From Acidibrevibacterium fodinaquatile (GTDB lineage Bacteria; Pseudomonadota; Alphaproteobacteria; Acetobacterales; Acetobacteraceae): 64,000 bases of DNA. This document shows positions 53,609 to 62,868 of the stretch, one piece after another. A program made the translations under genes and the position numbers. The stretch lies in the NCBI RefSeq assembly GCF_003352165.1, contig NZ_CP029176.1, positions 2,356,001 to 2,420,000 of the forward strand. The letters run 5' to 3'. How positions within the stretch are numbered: position 1 is the stretch's first letter; the number at the start of each line of letters is the position of its first letter. The notes under the pieces were generated by a model. It searched no databases. It saw nothing but the letters and a program-made list of their open reading frames with translations, and had not been told where the DNA came from.

Positions 53609-54889
53609 ATGCGGGTTCTGGTGCTGGGCGCGGGCGGGCGGGAGCACGCGCTGTTATGGCGGCTCTCGATGAGTCCGTTGGTTGCCAAACTCTGGTGCGC
53701 GCCGGGCAATGCCGGCACCGCCGAGATCGCCGAAAATCTGCCGATCAAGGCCGATGACGTCGAGGCTTTGGCGGCGTTTGCCGTCGAACACGGCGTTGAT
53801 CTCGTGGTGCCGGGGGCGGAGGCGTCACTTGTTGCGGGCATTGCCGATCGGCTAGCGGCGCGCGGCATTCGCTGCTGCGGCCCGAGCGCCGCGGCGGCGC
53901 GGCTCGAAGGCTCGAAGACGTTTACCAAGGAAATCGCAGCCGAAGCCGCGATCCCGACCGCCGCCTGGGAGAGTTTCGACGACCCCGCCGCCGCCCGCGC
54001 CTATCTTCGCCGCCAGGGCGCGCCGATCGTGATCAAGGCCGATGGCCTCGCCGCCGGCAAGGGCGTGGTGGTCGCGGCCAGCCTCGCCGAGGCGGAAGCG
54101 GCCATCACTGATTTCATGGAGAAAGGCACACTCGGCGGCGCGGGTGCGCGACTCGTGATCGAGGAATGCCTCGTCGGCGAGGAGGTCTCCCTGTTCGCGC
54201 TTTGTGACGGCGAGACCGCAATCTTTCTCGGCGCGGCGCAAGACCACAAGCGCGTCGGCGACGGCGATAAAGGTCCCAATACCGGCGGCATGGGGGCCTA
54301 TTCGCCGCCGCCGGTGCTGAGTGCCGATCTCCAGAACGCCGCCATGGCGCGAATCGTCCGCCCGGCATTGGCGGCGCTCGCCCGCCGCGGCACGCCATTC
54401 CGCGGCATCCTCTTCGCCGGGCTGATGCTGACGCGCGATGGGCCGAAATTGATCGAGTTCAATGTCCGCTTCGGCGACCCGGAATGTCAGGTGCTGCTGC
54501 CCCGGCTGCACTCCGACCTGCTCCCGGCCCTGCTCGCCGCCTGCGACGGCGATTTGGCGGGCGTCGATCTCCGCTGGCGGGAGGAGGCGGCGATCACCGT
54601 CGTGCTCGCCGCCCGCGGCTATCCCGCAAAGCCGGTTGCGGGTGGCGAAATCCGCGGCCTCGAGGCGGCTGGCGCGGTGCCGGGGGTGCGGATTTTCCAC
54701 GCCGGCACGGCCCGCGCCGCCGATGGCCGGCTGATCGCCGCTGGCGGGCGCGTCCTCTCCGTCACCGCGACCGCCAACACCCTGCGGGCGGCTCGCGACG
54801 CTGCCTACCAGGCGATCGCGCGGCTCGACTTCGCCGATGGGTTTTGCCGCTCCGACATCGGCTGGCGAGCATTGGCGGGCAGCGGGTAG
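53609..54889 (+). CDS. purD: Phosphoribosylamine-glycine ligase
   Basis: 426 residues, ATP-grasp fold. LVLGAGGREHALLWRL at the N-terminus, KADGLAAGKGVVVA, GPNTGGMGAYSPPPV and FNVRFGDPECQVLLPRL are conserved. It makes glycinamide ribonucleotide, the second step of purine synthesis. It ends nine bases before tamA; the start codon of tamA lies in repeat copy R7. Confidence 0.96.
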   Translation: MRVLVLGAGGREHALLWRLSMSPLVAKLWCAPGNAGTAEIAENLPIKADDVEALAAFAVEHGVDLVVPGAEASLVAGIADRLAARGIRCCGPSAAAARLEGSKTFTKEIAAEAAIPTAAWESFDDPAAARAYLRRQGAPIVIKADGLAAGKGVVVAASLAEAEAAITDFMEKGTLGGAGARLVIEECLVGEEVSLFALCDGETAIFLGAAQDHKRVGDGDKGPNTGGMGAYSPPPVLSADLQNAAMARIVRPALAALARRGTPFRGILFAGLMLTRDGPKLIEFNVRFGDPECQVLLPRLHSDLLPALLAACDGDLAGVDLRWREEAAITVVLAARGYPAKPVAGGEIRGLEAAGAVPGVRIFHAGTARAADGRLIAAGGRVLSVTATANTLRAARDAAYQAIARLDFADGFCRSDIGWRALAGSG

Positions 54890-54898
54890 GGAAAGGAA

Positions 54899-56752
54899 TT
54901 GTTCTTTTTTGTAAAAAAGAACCAAAAAACTTTTGCCCTTCAGCTCTTCGTCGCGTTAGCGCTGCTGGCGGCGATGATCGTCCGCGCCGCCGACCCGCTC
55001 GCCTATACTGTCGAGATTAAGCCGACCGGTCGGGCCGATCTCGATGCCCTCCTCCGCCAGTCCTCGACGCTGATTTCGCTGCGCGGCAAAGCGGCGATCG
55101 GCCCCTTCGCCCTTATCGCCCGCGCCCGCCAGGATATCGTCCGCTTTCAAAGCGCGCTCGAAAGCCAGGGATATTATTTGGGCAAAGTCACGATCAGCAT
55201 TCTCGGGCATGATCTCGACGATCCCGCTTTGCTCGCGACCCTCGATGCCCTGCCCGCCAAAGCGACCGCGCCGGTGGTGGTCAGCATCGACACCGGGCCG
55301 CTCTATCACCTCGGCAAGATCGATATCATCGGCGAGGTGACCGATAGCGAACGCGCCGCGACCGGCCTCAAGCCCGGCCAGCCGGCGATCGCAGCGGACG
55401 TCCTCGCGGGGCAAGGAAAGCTGCTCAAGGCCCTGAAACATGACGGCCACGCCTTCGCCAAAGTCGCGCCGCCGGAGGCGATCGCGCATGACGATACCCA
55501 CACCCTCGATGTCAGCTTCCACGCCGATCCTGGCCCGCGCGTCGATCTCGGGCCAGTGACGCTTAAGGGGCTGAAAATGGTCAACCCGAATTTCCCCGAG
55601 GGGCTGATCACCTTGAAACAAGGCATGCCCTACGACGCCGATCAGATCGAGCAGCAGCGCCAGCTCCTCGCCGGCCTGCCGGTATTCGCCGGGGTGCAGG
55701 CGGAAACGCCCGACCAGCTCGATGCCAACGGCCAGTTGCCGCTCGATTTCGCCGCCACCGAGGCGCCGCGCCATGCGATCAATTTCAGCGGCTCCTACTC
55801 CACCGATCTCGGCGCCGACCTCACCGCATCCTGGACCGACCGCAACGTCTTCGGCAATGGCGAGAGCCTGACACTCTCGGCCAGCGCCGATGAAATCGGC
55901 GGTCTCGATGCCCAGTATCCCGGCTATAACTTGAGCGGCACCTACACCATCCCGCAATGGCAGCGCATCGATCAGACACTTTCCTTCAATGTCACCGCGT
56001 TGCAGCAATATCTTTATACTTATACGCAAACTGCGCTTTACGCGACCTCGACGGTGACGCGCCAGATCACCCCGGCGCTCTCGGTCAATATCGGCGCCGG
56101 GCTCGAGCAGGAGGTGATCAGTCAGAACAACAGCAGCTTTTTTTATGCCTTGTTCAGCACCCCGGTCGGGCTGAAATGGGACAATACCAACAACCCGCTG
56201 GAGCCGACCAAGGGCGTGCGTGCCACCGCGCAGGTGACGCCGACCGCCTCCCTCGGCGGCTATGATGGGCACGCCTTCTTCGTCATCGGCCAGGGCCAGG
56301 CTTCGACCTATATCGACCTCCTCGGCAATGGCCGAACGGTGCTCGCGCTCCGCGCCATGGTCGGTGACATTTGGGGCGCGAGCGAATTCCAGGTGCCTGC
56401 CGATCAGCGCTTTTATGGTGGCGGCAGCGCCAATATGCGCGGCTACCGCTATCAATGGGCGAGCCCACAATTCGCCGACCAGTTGCCAGCCGGTGGCCTC
56501 GCGATGGATGCCGGCACGGTGGAACTGCGTCAGCGCATCGGCAGCAACTGGGGTGCCGCAACGTTTTTCGATGTCGGCCAGGTGAGCGAGCAGCCCGCCC
56601 CCTTCACCGGCCAGACCTATCCGAGTGTCGGCGTCGGCGTGCGCTATTTCACCGGATTTGGCCCCATCCGGGTGGATTTCGCGGTGCCGCTGGTGCAGGT
56701 TCCGGGGGATTTCCCGTTCGAAATCTATGTCGGACTCGGGGAGGCATTCTGA
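54899..56752 (+). CDS. tamA: TamA, outer-membrane assembly factor (BamA/Omp85 family)
   Basis: 617 residues. A signal peptide is followed by POTRA-type domains (residues about 35-290) and a 16-strand barrel ending in EIYVGLGEAF with a terminal Phe. The conserved lid motif is MRGYRYQ. TamA and TamB export autotransporters and move lipids to the outer membrane. The only start that gives a signal peptide is TTG 54899, and it lies in repeat R7: MFFFVKKNQKTF is read from the repeat, and the hydrophobic core LQLFVALALLAAMIV follows. The n-region is therefore repeat-derived. The ribosome site (AAGGAA) is only two bases before TTG, so the start is unusual. tamB overlaps its stop by one base. Confidence 0.88.
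   Translation: MFFFVKKNQKTFALQLFVALALLAAMIVRAADPLAYTVEIKPTGRADLDALLRQSSTLISLRGKAAIGPFALIARARQDIVRFQSALESQGYYLGKVTISILGHDLDDPALLATLDALPAKATAPVVVSIDTGPLYHLGKIDIIGEVTDSERAATGLKPGQPAIAADVLAGQGKLLKALKHDGHAFAKVAPPEAIAHDDTHTLDVSFHADPGPRVDLGPVTLKGLKMVNPNFPEGLITLKQGMPYDADQIEQQRQLLAGLPVFAGVQAETPDQLDANGQLPLDFAATEAPRHAINFSGSYSTDLGADLTASWTDRNVFGNGESLTLSASADEIGGLDAQYPGYNLSGTYTIPQWQRIDQTLSFNVTALQQYLYTYTQTALYATSTVTRQITPALSVNIGAGLEQEVISQNNSSFFYALFSTPVGLKWDNTNNPLEPTKGVRATAQVTPTASLGGYDGHAFFVIGQGQASTYIDLLGNGRTVLALRAMVGDIWGASEFQVPADQRFYGGGSANMRGYRYQWASPQFADQLPAGGLAMDAGTVELRQRIGSNWGAATFFDVGQVSEQPAPFTGQTYPSVGVGVRYFTGFGPIRVDFAVPLVQVPGDFPFEIYVGLGEAF
54901..54922. repeat. Repeat copy R7 (unit A) inside the 5' end of tamA
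   Basis: GTTCTTTTTT (54901-54910), GT, AAAAAAGAAC (54913-54922), followed by CAAAAAACTTTT: a perfect 10-bp stem. It starts two bases into the tamA frame and encodes the positively charged n-region of the signal peptide. Confidence 0.88.
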
Positions 56753-59700
56753 TGGCGCGCGCCCTGCGGCGTCTCGCGACCGGGTTGGGAGTGGCATTCG
56801 CCGCCATCGTGCTGGTGCTGGTGTTGGCGCTGGGGCTCGTCGGTGTTGCCCTCAATACCAGCCCCGGGCAGCATGCGGTCGAGCGCTATGCGCCGACGCT
56901 CACCGGCGGCATGGTGCATCTTGCCGGGCTCACCGGGCGCTTCCCCGACCGGCTGCGCCTCGGCGCCCTCGAACTCGATGATGGGCATGGGCCGTGGCTC
57001 CGGATCGAGAACGCGGCGCTCGATCTCGACCTCGCCGCGCTCATCGCGCGTGAGCTGCGGATCACCCGGCTGGCGGCGGGCCGCATCCGCGTCGCGCGAC
57101 TGCCCGAAGCCACGCCTGCACCGGCACCCCCGCCCGCGCCCGCGCAGAGCCACAGCCTGTTCCCGCTTCCGGTCCGCCTCGTGCTCGCGCGGCTCGAGAT
57201 CACCCGCCTCGAGATCGCGGCGCCGGTCGCGGGGCGGGCGATGGCGCTCGCGATCCAGGGCTCGGCACGGCTCCGCGCTCTCGACGATGCCGAGGCCGCG
57301 CTCGATGTCACCGCGCTCGATGACCATCCCGGGCATTATACCGCGCGGCTCACGCTCGCCGGGCCCGATGTCACGGCGCGGCTAAATTTGGACGAGCCGG
57401 CTTCCGGACTGATCGCGACCCTCGGCAAGATGCCGAGCCTCGGCGCCATTTCCGCCGCCGCTCATCTCGCCGGGCGACGGACAGCGGCGGCGCTCGGCGT
57501 CACGCTCGCCGCCGGCCCGCTGCGCGCCGATCTCTCGGGCCGGGTCGATCTCGATCACCTCGCCGGTGACCTGAAACTCACCGCCAACGCCCCGGCGATG
57601 GCGCCGGCGCCGGGCGTCTCGTTCCGCGCGGCAACCCTCGCGGCGACGGCGACGGGGCCATTCGCGGCACCCCGGGCAAGCGGCCATCTCGAGATCGACG
57701 GGCTCGCCGCCGCGGGCGCGCGGGTTGGGACGATCACCGCCGATCTTGCTGGCGATACCAGCACTGCCCGCCTCAATGCCCGCCTCGAGGCGATCCATCT
57801 CCCGGGTCCGGCCCCCGATCTTCTCGCCACCGCCCCGCTGACGTTCGCCGCCACACTCGCGATGAAGGCCCCGACCCGGCCGGCGTCACTCACCCTCGAC
57901 CATCCCCTCCTCCATCTCGCGGCCCAAGCGACGCTGGGCGGGCCGATCGCTGCGACGGCGAGCCTCGATCTCCCCGACCTCGCGCCGCTGGCCGCGATCG
58001 GCAAGGTCGATCTCGCCGGCCGCGCCCACCTCCTCCTCTCGGCAATGCTTCCTGACGCTGACCTTGCGAGCGCCGATCTCGCCGGCGACGTCGCGATCGC
58101 GGGCGGCATGGCGCCGATCCCGGCGTTGCTTGGGACGACGCATCTCGCGGCGGCGGCGCGCTATGACCGCGCGCACGGCGACGTGCCGGAAGCCGCGTTC
58201 ACCGTCGATGGCCGGGCTCTATCGCTCGCCGCGGCGGGCGGGCTGATCGGTGGTTCGCTGGGATGGGATTGGCATCTCGCGCTTGCCGATCTCGCGGCGG
58301 TGAATGCGGCGCTCGCCGGCGCGATCGACGGGCATGGCCACGTCGCCGGCCGGCTCGATGATCTCGCCGCCACCGCACGCGTCGCCGGCCGCGTTAGCGC
58401 GGCGCCGCTGCCAGAGACGCCGTTCAGAGTAGAGGTTGCCGCTCAATCCCTTCCGGCCGCGCCGCGCGCCCATCTCACGCTTGCCGCGACCCTCGATCGC
58501 GCGCCGCTCCATCTCGCCCTCGATGCCGCGCGCGATGCCGATGGCGCGGCCCGGCTCGCCCTCACCGATCTCGGCTGGAAGAGCCTTGCCGGCACCGGCC
58601 AGGCCGAGCTTTCCCCGGCCGCGAGCCTGCCGACCGGGAAATTCACGCTCCGCTTCACGCGCCTCGCCGACCTTGCGCCCGTCATCAGGCAAAACCTCAT
58701 CGGCAGCGTGACCGCGACGGCAACCGCAGAGCAAGACCGGGCGACGTTGGATCTGACCGCGGACGACGCCGGAATAGCGGGAACGGCGAGCGTCGCCCAT
58801 GCCCGCCTTGCGGCCAGCGTCACCGCGCCGACGAGCGCGCCGGCGCTTTCGGCACGGCTTTCCCTCCAAGGAATCGCCGCCGGCAGCCTCGCCGGCGATG
58901 CGACGCTGTCCGCGGCCGGCAAGCGCGACGCCCTTGTCACCAAGCTCGACGCCAGCCTGAAAAACCTCGCGGGCGCACCGGCCAGCGCCTCGGCCAGCGC
59001 GACCCTCGATGCCGAAGCCAAGCGTGTCGCGCTCACCGCGCTTGCGGCGTCTTGGCATGGCGAGACATTGCAATTGCTTTCGCCGATGCATCTGACATTC
59101 GCCGATGGTATCGCGCTCGACCGCCTTGCGCTTGGGCTCGGCGCTGCCCGCTTGACCCTTGCCGGCCAACTCACGCCGCGCCTCGATGCGACCGCGCGCC
59201 TCGACAATCTCACCCCGGCGCTTGCGGCGCCATTCCTGCCGCAGCTCGCAAACAGCGCCGGGGTCGTGACGATGGCCGCCCATCTCAACGGCGCACCGGC
59301 GCGGCCGTCCGGCACGGTCACGCTCACCGCAACCGGCCTCCATGCGTCGAGCGGGCCGGCGAGCGCGATGCCGCCCGCCGATCTTCGCGCCAAGGCCGCT
59401 CTCGATGGCCATAAAATCCAGCTCGACAGCGCCCTCGATGCCGGGCGTGACGCCCATCTCGTGGTCGCCGGCGCGGTGCCGATGGACCCGGATGGGGCTT
59501 TTGCGCTCACCGCGCGCGGGCGGCTCAACCTCGCGCTCCTCGATCCCATTCTGACCGCCGGCGGCCAACGCGTCACCGGCGCGCTCGCGCTCAATGCCGG
59601 TGTCTCGGGGACCCGCGTCGCGCCATCGCTCTCTGGCGGTGCGACGCTCAGCGATGGCGAAGCACGGGATTTCGCGCAAGGGCTCGATCTCCGCGCCATC

Positions 59701-60813
59701 GCCGCCCGTCTGGAAGCAAGCGGGGAGACCCTGCGCATCGTAAACCTCACCGCCAAGGCCGGGCAGGGAACCATCACCGCTTCCGGAACGATCGGCGCCC
59801 TCGCCCCCAACATCCCGCTCGATCTCAAGCTCAGCGCTCAGAACGCGAGCCCGATCACCACCGATCAGCTCACCGAACGGCTGGACAGCGACCTCCATAT
59901 CTCCGGCGCGGCGCTGACGGCGATCGCCCTCGGCGGCACGGTGACGATCAAGCGCGCCGAAATCACCATCCCCGATTCGCTGCCGCCCACGGTCACGACC
60001 CTTCAGGTCCGGCGCGCCGGCGCGCCACCGCCGCCGGCGCAGCCCTCGGCCAGCGGTCCGGACATCACGCTGGCGCTCGCCATCATCGCGCCGGAGGCTG
60101 TCTTCATCCATGGCCGCGGCATCGACGCCGAACTCGGCGGCCGCCTCGATGTCAGCGGCGAGGCCAGTGCGCCGGTGGTGAAGGGCGGGCTCACGCTCCG
60201 GCGCGGTCTTGTCAGTCTCGGCGGCACCTCGCTCAATTTCACCTCCGGCACGATCGGCTTCGAGGGCGGGCATAGTATCGATCCGGCGCTCAACCTCGTC
60301 GCCACCAGCTCGAACGGCAATGTTTCGGCGACGCTCACCGTCGGCGGCTTTGCCTCAGCGCCGAAAATCACCCTCACCAGCGCCCCGGAACTGCCGCAGG
60401 ACGATATTCTCGCCCATCTCCTGTTCGGGCAATCAGCGTCGCAGCTCAGCGCGCTGCAATTGGCCGAGATCGCCGCCGGAGTCGCGCAGCTTTCCGGCGC
60501 GGCCGGGCCGAGTGGGGCAATGGATAGTCTCCGCAGCTCGCTGGGCCTTGATCGCCTGACCGTCGGCACGCCGACCAATCAGACGCCGGGCCCGGCAAAC
60601 GGGCCGGGCGCGGCGCAATCGGTGCCGACGCTGGAGGCCGGCCGCTACATCGCCCCCGGCGTTTATCTGGGCGCCAAACAGGGCACCACCGGCACCAACG
60701 ACACCCAGGCCGAGCTGCAGGTCAATCTCGGGCGCGGCGTCAAGCTCGACACCACCGCCGGCAGCGGCTACGGCGCCAACAGCATCGGCCTGAGCTATCA
60801 GCTCCAATATTAA
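56752..60813 (+). CDS. tamB: TamB, inner-membrane/periplasmic AsmA-like transport protein
   Basis: 1353 residues. One N-terminal transmembrane helix (AFAAIVLVLVLALGLVGVAL) anchors a very long periplasmic body of repeating beta segments, the groove that carries lipids between membranes. The DUF490 C-terminal domain contains the LRRGLVSLGGTSLNFTSGT and LPQDDILAHLLFGQS blocks and ends in NSIGLSYQLQY, the TamA-binding end. It is coupled to tamA by TGATG. Length is normal for alphaproteobacteria. Confidence 0.95.
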   Translation: MARALRRLATGLGVAFAAIVLVLVLALGLVGVALNTSPGQHAVERYAPTLTGGMVHLAGLTGRFPDRLRLGALELDDGHGPWLRIENAALDLDLAALIARELRITRLAAGRIRVARLPEATPAPAPPPAPAQSHSLFPLPVRLVLARLEITRLEIAAPVAGRAMALAIQGSARLRALDDAEAALDVTALDDHPGHYTARLTLAGPDVTARLNLDEPASGLIATLGKMPSLGAISAAAHLAGRRTAAALGVTLAAGPLRADLSGRVDLDHLAGDLKLTANAPAMAPAPGVSFRAATLAATATGPFAAPRASGHLEIDGLAAAGARVGTITADLAGDTSTARLNARLEAIHLPGPAPDLLATAPLTFAATLAMKAPTRPASLTLDHPLLHLAAQATLGGPIAATASLDLPDLAPLAAIGKVDLAGRAHLLLSAMLPDADLASADLAGDVAIAGGMAPIPALLGTTHLAAAARYDRAHGDVPEAAFTVDGRALSLAAAGGLIGGSLGWDWHLALADLAAVNAALAGAIDGHGHVAGRLDDLAATARVAGRVSAAPLPETPFRVEVAAQSLPAAPRAHLTLAATLDRAPLHLALDAARDADGAARLALTDLGWKSLAGTGQAELSPAASLPTGKFTLRFTRLADLAPVIRQNLIGSVTATATAEQDRATLDLTADDAGIAGTASVAHARLAASVTAPTSAPALSARLSLQGIAAGSLAGDATLSAAGKRDALVTKLDASLKNLAGAPASASASATLDAEAKRVALTALAASWHGETLQLLSPMHLTFADGIALDRLALGLGAARLTLAGQLTPRLDATARLDNLTPALAAPFLPQLANSAGVVTMAAHLNGAPARPSGTVTLTATGLHASSGPASAMPPADLRAKAALDGHKIQLDSALDAGRDAHLVVAGAVPMDPDGAFALTARGRLNLALLDPILTAGGQRVTGALALNAGVSGTRVAPSLSGGATLSDGEARDFAQGLDLRAIAARLEASGETLRIVNLTAKAGQGTITASGTIGALAPNIPLDLKLSAQNASPITTDQLTERLDSDLHISGAALTAIALGGTVTIKRAEITIPDSLPPTVTTLQVRRAGAPPPPAQPSASGPDITLALAIIAPEAVFIHGRGIDAELGGRLDVSGEASAPVVKGGLTLRRGLVSLGGTSLNFTSGTIGFEGGHSIDPALNLVATSSNGNVSATLTVGGFASAPKITLTSAPELPQDDILAHLLFGQSASQLSALQLAEIAAGVAQLSGAAGPSGAMDSLRSSLGLDRLTVGTPTNQTPGPANGPGAAQSVPTLEAGRYIAPGVYLGAKQGTTGTNDTQAELQVNLGRGVKLDTTAGSGYGANSIGLSYQLQY

Positions 60814-60989
60814 TATGCCTAACAAGTTTAATAAAATGGTCACTATCTTCCCGGGCACGGGGCGTTCATATAATCCATGCGTGATTAAAATTTTTAGAAC
60901 GAGCGCCTTCTTGTTCCTGCGTTGACGCCGAAATTAATCTACAAAAAGGAGAAGCTGCGAGCCGTGCTGGTCTGCCAGGAGGCGGTGAG

Positions 60990-61838
60990 GTGGCTGAAGT
61001 GGCTATCGGTGTGGGGGTATATGGCATGAAAACCTCGATTTTGGCCCGGATGCGGCACTCGCTGGCGGGTCCGGCATACGCGGCAACGATGTTGGCGGCA
61101 TTCCCGCTCCTCACCGCGGCCACGCCGGCGCTGGCGGGAACGATCACCGGTTCCGCCGTTTTGTCCCTCCCGACCGTCAGCCCGTCCATCGCCGGGGACG
61201 ATCTCTTTTCCCTCATCGCGGCCGGGCGCGGATTGACGTTTTCGGGGGGAACCGGGCTTTCGACGTCTCCCGTCGCCTGGGCCCAAGGAACCGGCTCCTT
61301 GACCCCTATGGGGTTGGACGGCAATTCCGCGATCACCGCCTATTCGGGCAATGAGAGCCTTCCGAGCAGCGTCAGCTTCAGTTTTGGCACGCTCGATAAT
61401 TTTACCCTCGCCTCCGCCCTTGGCACCTTCACCGGCGCGAGTTCAATCACCATCAACGGGCAGCAATACCATTCCGAGATCCTCAACGAAACCGGCAGCG
61501 CGGCCTCGGGCAGCGAATCGGTGACGGTCTATGAAGTCGGCAATTTTGTTGCCGCCAATCCCAGCTCGGGGGCGAATATTCTCAGCTATAACGGGGTTTC
61601 CTCGCTCGATCAGACGATGAGCATCACGCTCACCTTCAACGAAACCGGGATTCAGGCGTCAGGCGCGACCATCGTCAATAATGGCAGTATCTCGGGAAGC
61701 GGCACGATCTCGACCCCCGGCTTGGTGCCACCCACCTCCAACGGCAATCCGCCGGTCCAGGTACCCGAACCGGCCTCGTTGGTTCTGTTCGGGACTGCCC
61801 TGTTCGGGCTTGGCGCGGCGCGGCTGCGCCGCCGCTAG
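60990..61838 (+). CDS. Exported PEP-CTERM protein
   Basis: 282 residues. A signal peptide precedes a Ser/Thr/Gly/Asn-rich body, and the C-terminus is PPVQVPEPASLVLFGTALFG followed by LGAARLRRR: a VPEP motif, a hydrophobic helix and an Arg-rich tail, the exosortase sorting signal. No exosortase (EpsH) is in the window. GTG 60990 has a perfect AGGAGG seven bases upstream; ATG 61026 gives a more ordinary signal-peptide n-region and is the alternative. The stop codon is the first three bases of repeat T2. Function of the body is unknown. Confidence 0.82.
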   Translation: MAEVAIGVGVYGMKTSILARMRHSLAGPAYAATMLAAFPLLTAATPALAGTITGSAVLSLPTVSPSIAGDDLFSLIAAGRGLTFSGGTGLSTSPVAWAQGTGSLTPMGLDGNSAITAYSGNESLPSSVSFSFGTLDNFTLASALGTFTGASSITINGQQYHSEILNETGSAASGSESVTVYEVGNFVAANPSSGANILSYNGVSSLDQTMSITLTFNETGIQASGATIVNNGSISGSGTISTPGLVPPTSNGNPPVQVPEPASLVLFGTALFGLGAARLRRR

Positions 61839-61940
61839 AGCAAGGTCGGTTTTGATTGAACCATCCTGTTCAATCAAAACCGACCAACTTGCTCGCCAAA
61901 ATAGGGGTAGAGCGTGATCGACTTAAACCGATCGCGCTCT
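61836..61940. repeat. 105-bp dispersed repeat T2 (two nested hairpins)
   Basis: Second copy of the T1 repeat (30591-30697). It begins with the stop codon of the PEP-CTERM gene and lies before the convergent maoC-type gene. Here the stem GGTCGGTTTTGATTGAAC pairs perfectly with its reverse complement; in T1 it has one wobble and one mismatch. Confidence 0.92.
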
Positions 61941-61990
61941 GAGCTGCGGACGCGGCCACGCCCAGGAAAAGCGGCCACCCCCGCTTTCGC

Positions 61991-62461
61991 TTAGGATGGC
62001 CGGCAGCGTATCAAATTCATCGCCGAGAGCGACATCACCACGGTGTCGTGCTGATTGATGACCTCGATCGCGCTCCGGATCATGCCGCGATCGGGCTTCG
62101 AGCGTGAACGCGCCGCCTCCGTGATCCGCACCCGGATACGAAGCTGATCTCCCGGCCGCACCGGCGCGCGCCAGCGCAGCTCATCGATGCCAGGCGAAGC
62201 AATGCTGGTCGATGAGAGGAAATGCGTCGCAAGCAGCCGCATCATCAGCCCGGCGGTGTGCCAGCCGCTCGCGATCAAGCCACCGAACGGGCCGGACGCG
62301 GCGGCCTCGCGGTCGATATGGATCGGTTGCGGATCGAATTGCCGGGCGAACGCGATGATCTCGGCCTCGGTCACGCTGACCGGGCCGTATTCATACGCCG
62401 AATCGAGCGGATAATCCTCGAAATAGCGGATTGCGGCCGGGCTTGGCGGATCGCCCGTCAT
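61991..62461 (-). CDS. MaoC-family dehydratase
   Basis: 156 residues of the hotdog fold. RYFEDYPLDSAYEYGPVSVT and FARQFDPQPIHIDREAA contain the R-hydratase-type D-x4-H motif; GLIASGWHTAGLMMRL is typical. It probably hydrates an enoyl-CoA. ATG 62461 begins the conserved region; the frame is open further upstream without similarity. It is a monocistronic gene between repeat T2 and rpsU. Confidence 0.88.
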   Translation of the reverse strand: MTGDPPSPAAIRYFEDYPLDSAYEYGPVSVTEAEIIAFARQFDPQPIHIDREAAASGPFGGLIASGWHTAGLMMRLLATHFLSSTSIASPGIDELRWRAPVRPGDQLRIRVRITEAARSRSKPDRGMIRSAIEVINQHDTVVMSLSAMNLIRCRPS

Positions 62462-62510
62462 GGCGTCCGCCGCTCCACGGGCCGGCGGTGCCCCCTCCCC
62501 CGCGCGGGTG

Positions 62511-62714
62511 TCAAAATCCCTCGCGCTCCAATCGCTTGCGTTCCATCTTGCGGGCCCGGCGCACCGCTTCGGCGGCCTCACGGGCGCGGCGTTCGGAGGG
62601 TTTCTCGTAATGGCGCCGCAGCTTCATCTCACGAAACACACCTTCGCGCTGCAGCTTTTTCTTGAGCGCCTTGAGCGCCTGATCGACATTATTGTCACGA
62701 ACAACGACTTGCAC
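62511..62714 (-). CDS. rpsU: 30S ribosomal protein S21
   Basis: 67 residues, very basic. [20 protein letters not shown] and [20 protein letters not shown] are the S21 pattern. The start is GTG, with AGGAG 11 bases upstream. It is divergent from def. Full length for alphaproteobacteria. Confidence 0.95.
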   Translation of the reverse strand: MQVVVRDNNVDQALKALKKKLQREGVFREMKLRRHYEKPSERRAREAAEAVRRARKMERKRLEREGF

Positions 62715-62868
62715 TTGGCGGCTTTCTCCTTTCGCTGGATCGCGGCCGCGGGCCGATCCCGCGTCGCAAACAAAAGACGCCCGGTGGGCGGCCTCTGCCG
62801 TCCGGGCGAGGCGCTATAGCACGCGCCAGCCTCTCGCCAAAGCTTTTTCCAGCGCTTATGTGGAGACC

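Noticed and set aside
58219-60273. A 684-codon minus-strand frame inside tamB
   Set aside because: Arg/Gly/Glu-rich shadow; tamB is coupled to tamA and has a normal domain layout.
60964-61029. A 21-codon frame ending in ATGA at the alternative PEP-CTERM start
   Set aside because: The spacing to AAGGAG is long (12 bases), and the AGGAGG inside it already serves the GTG at 60990; a leader peptide is not supported.
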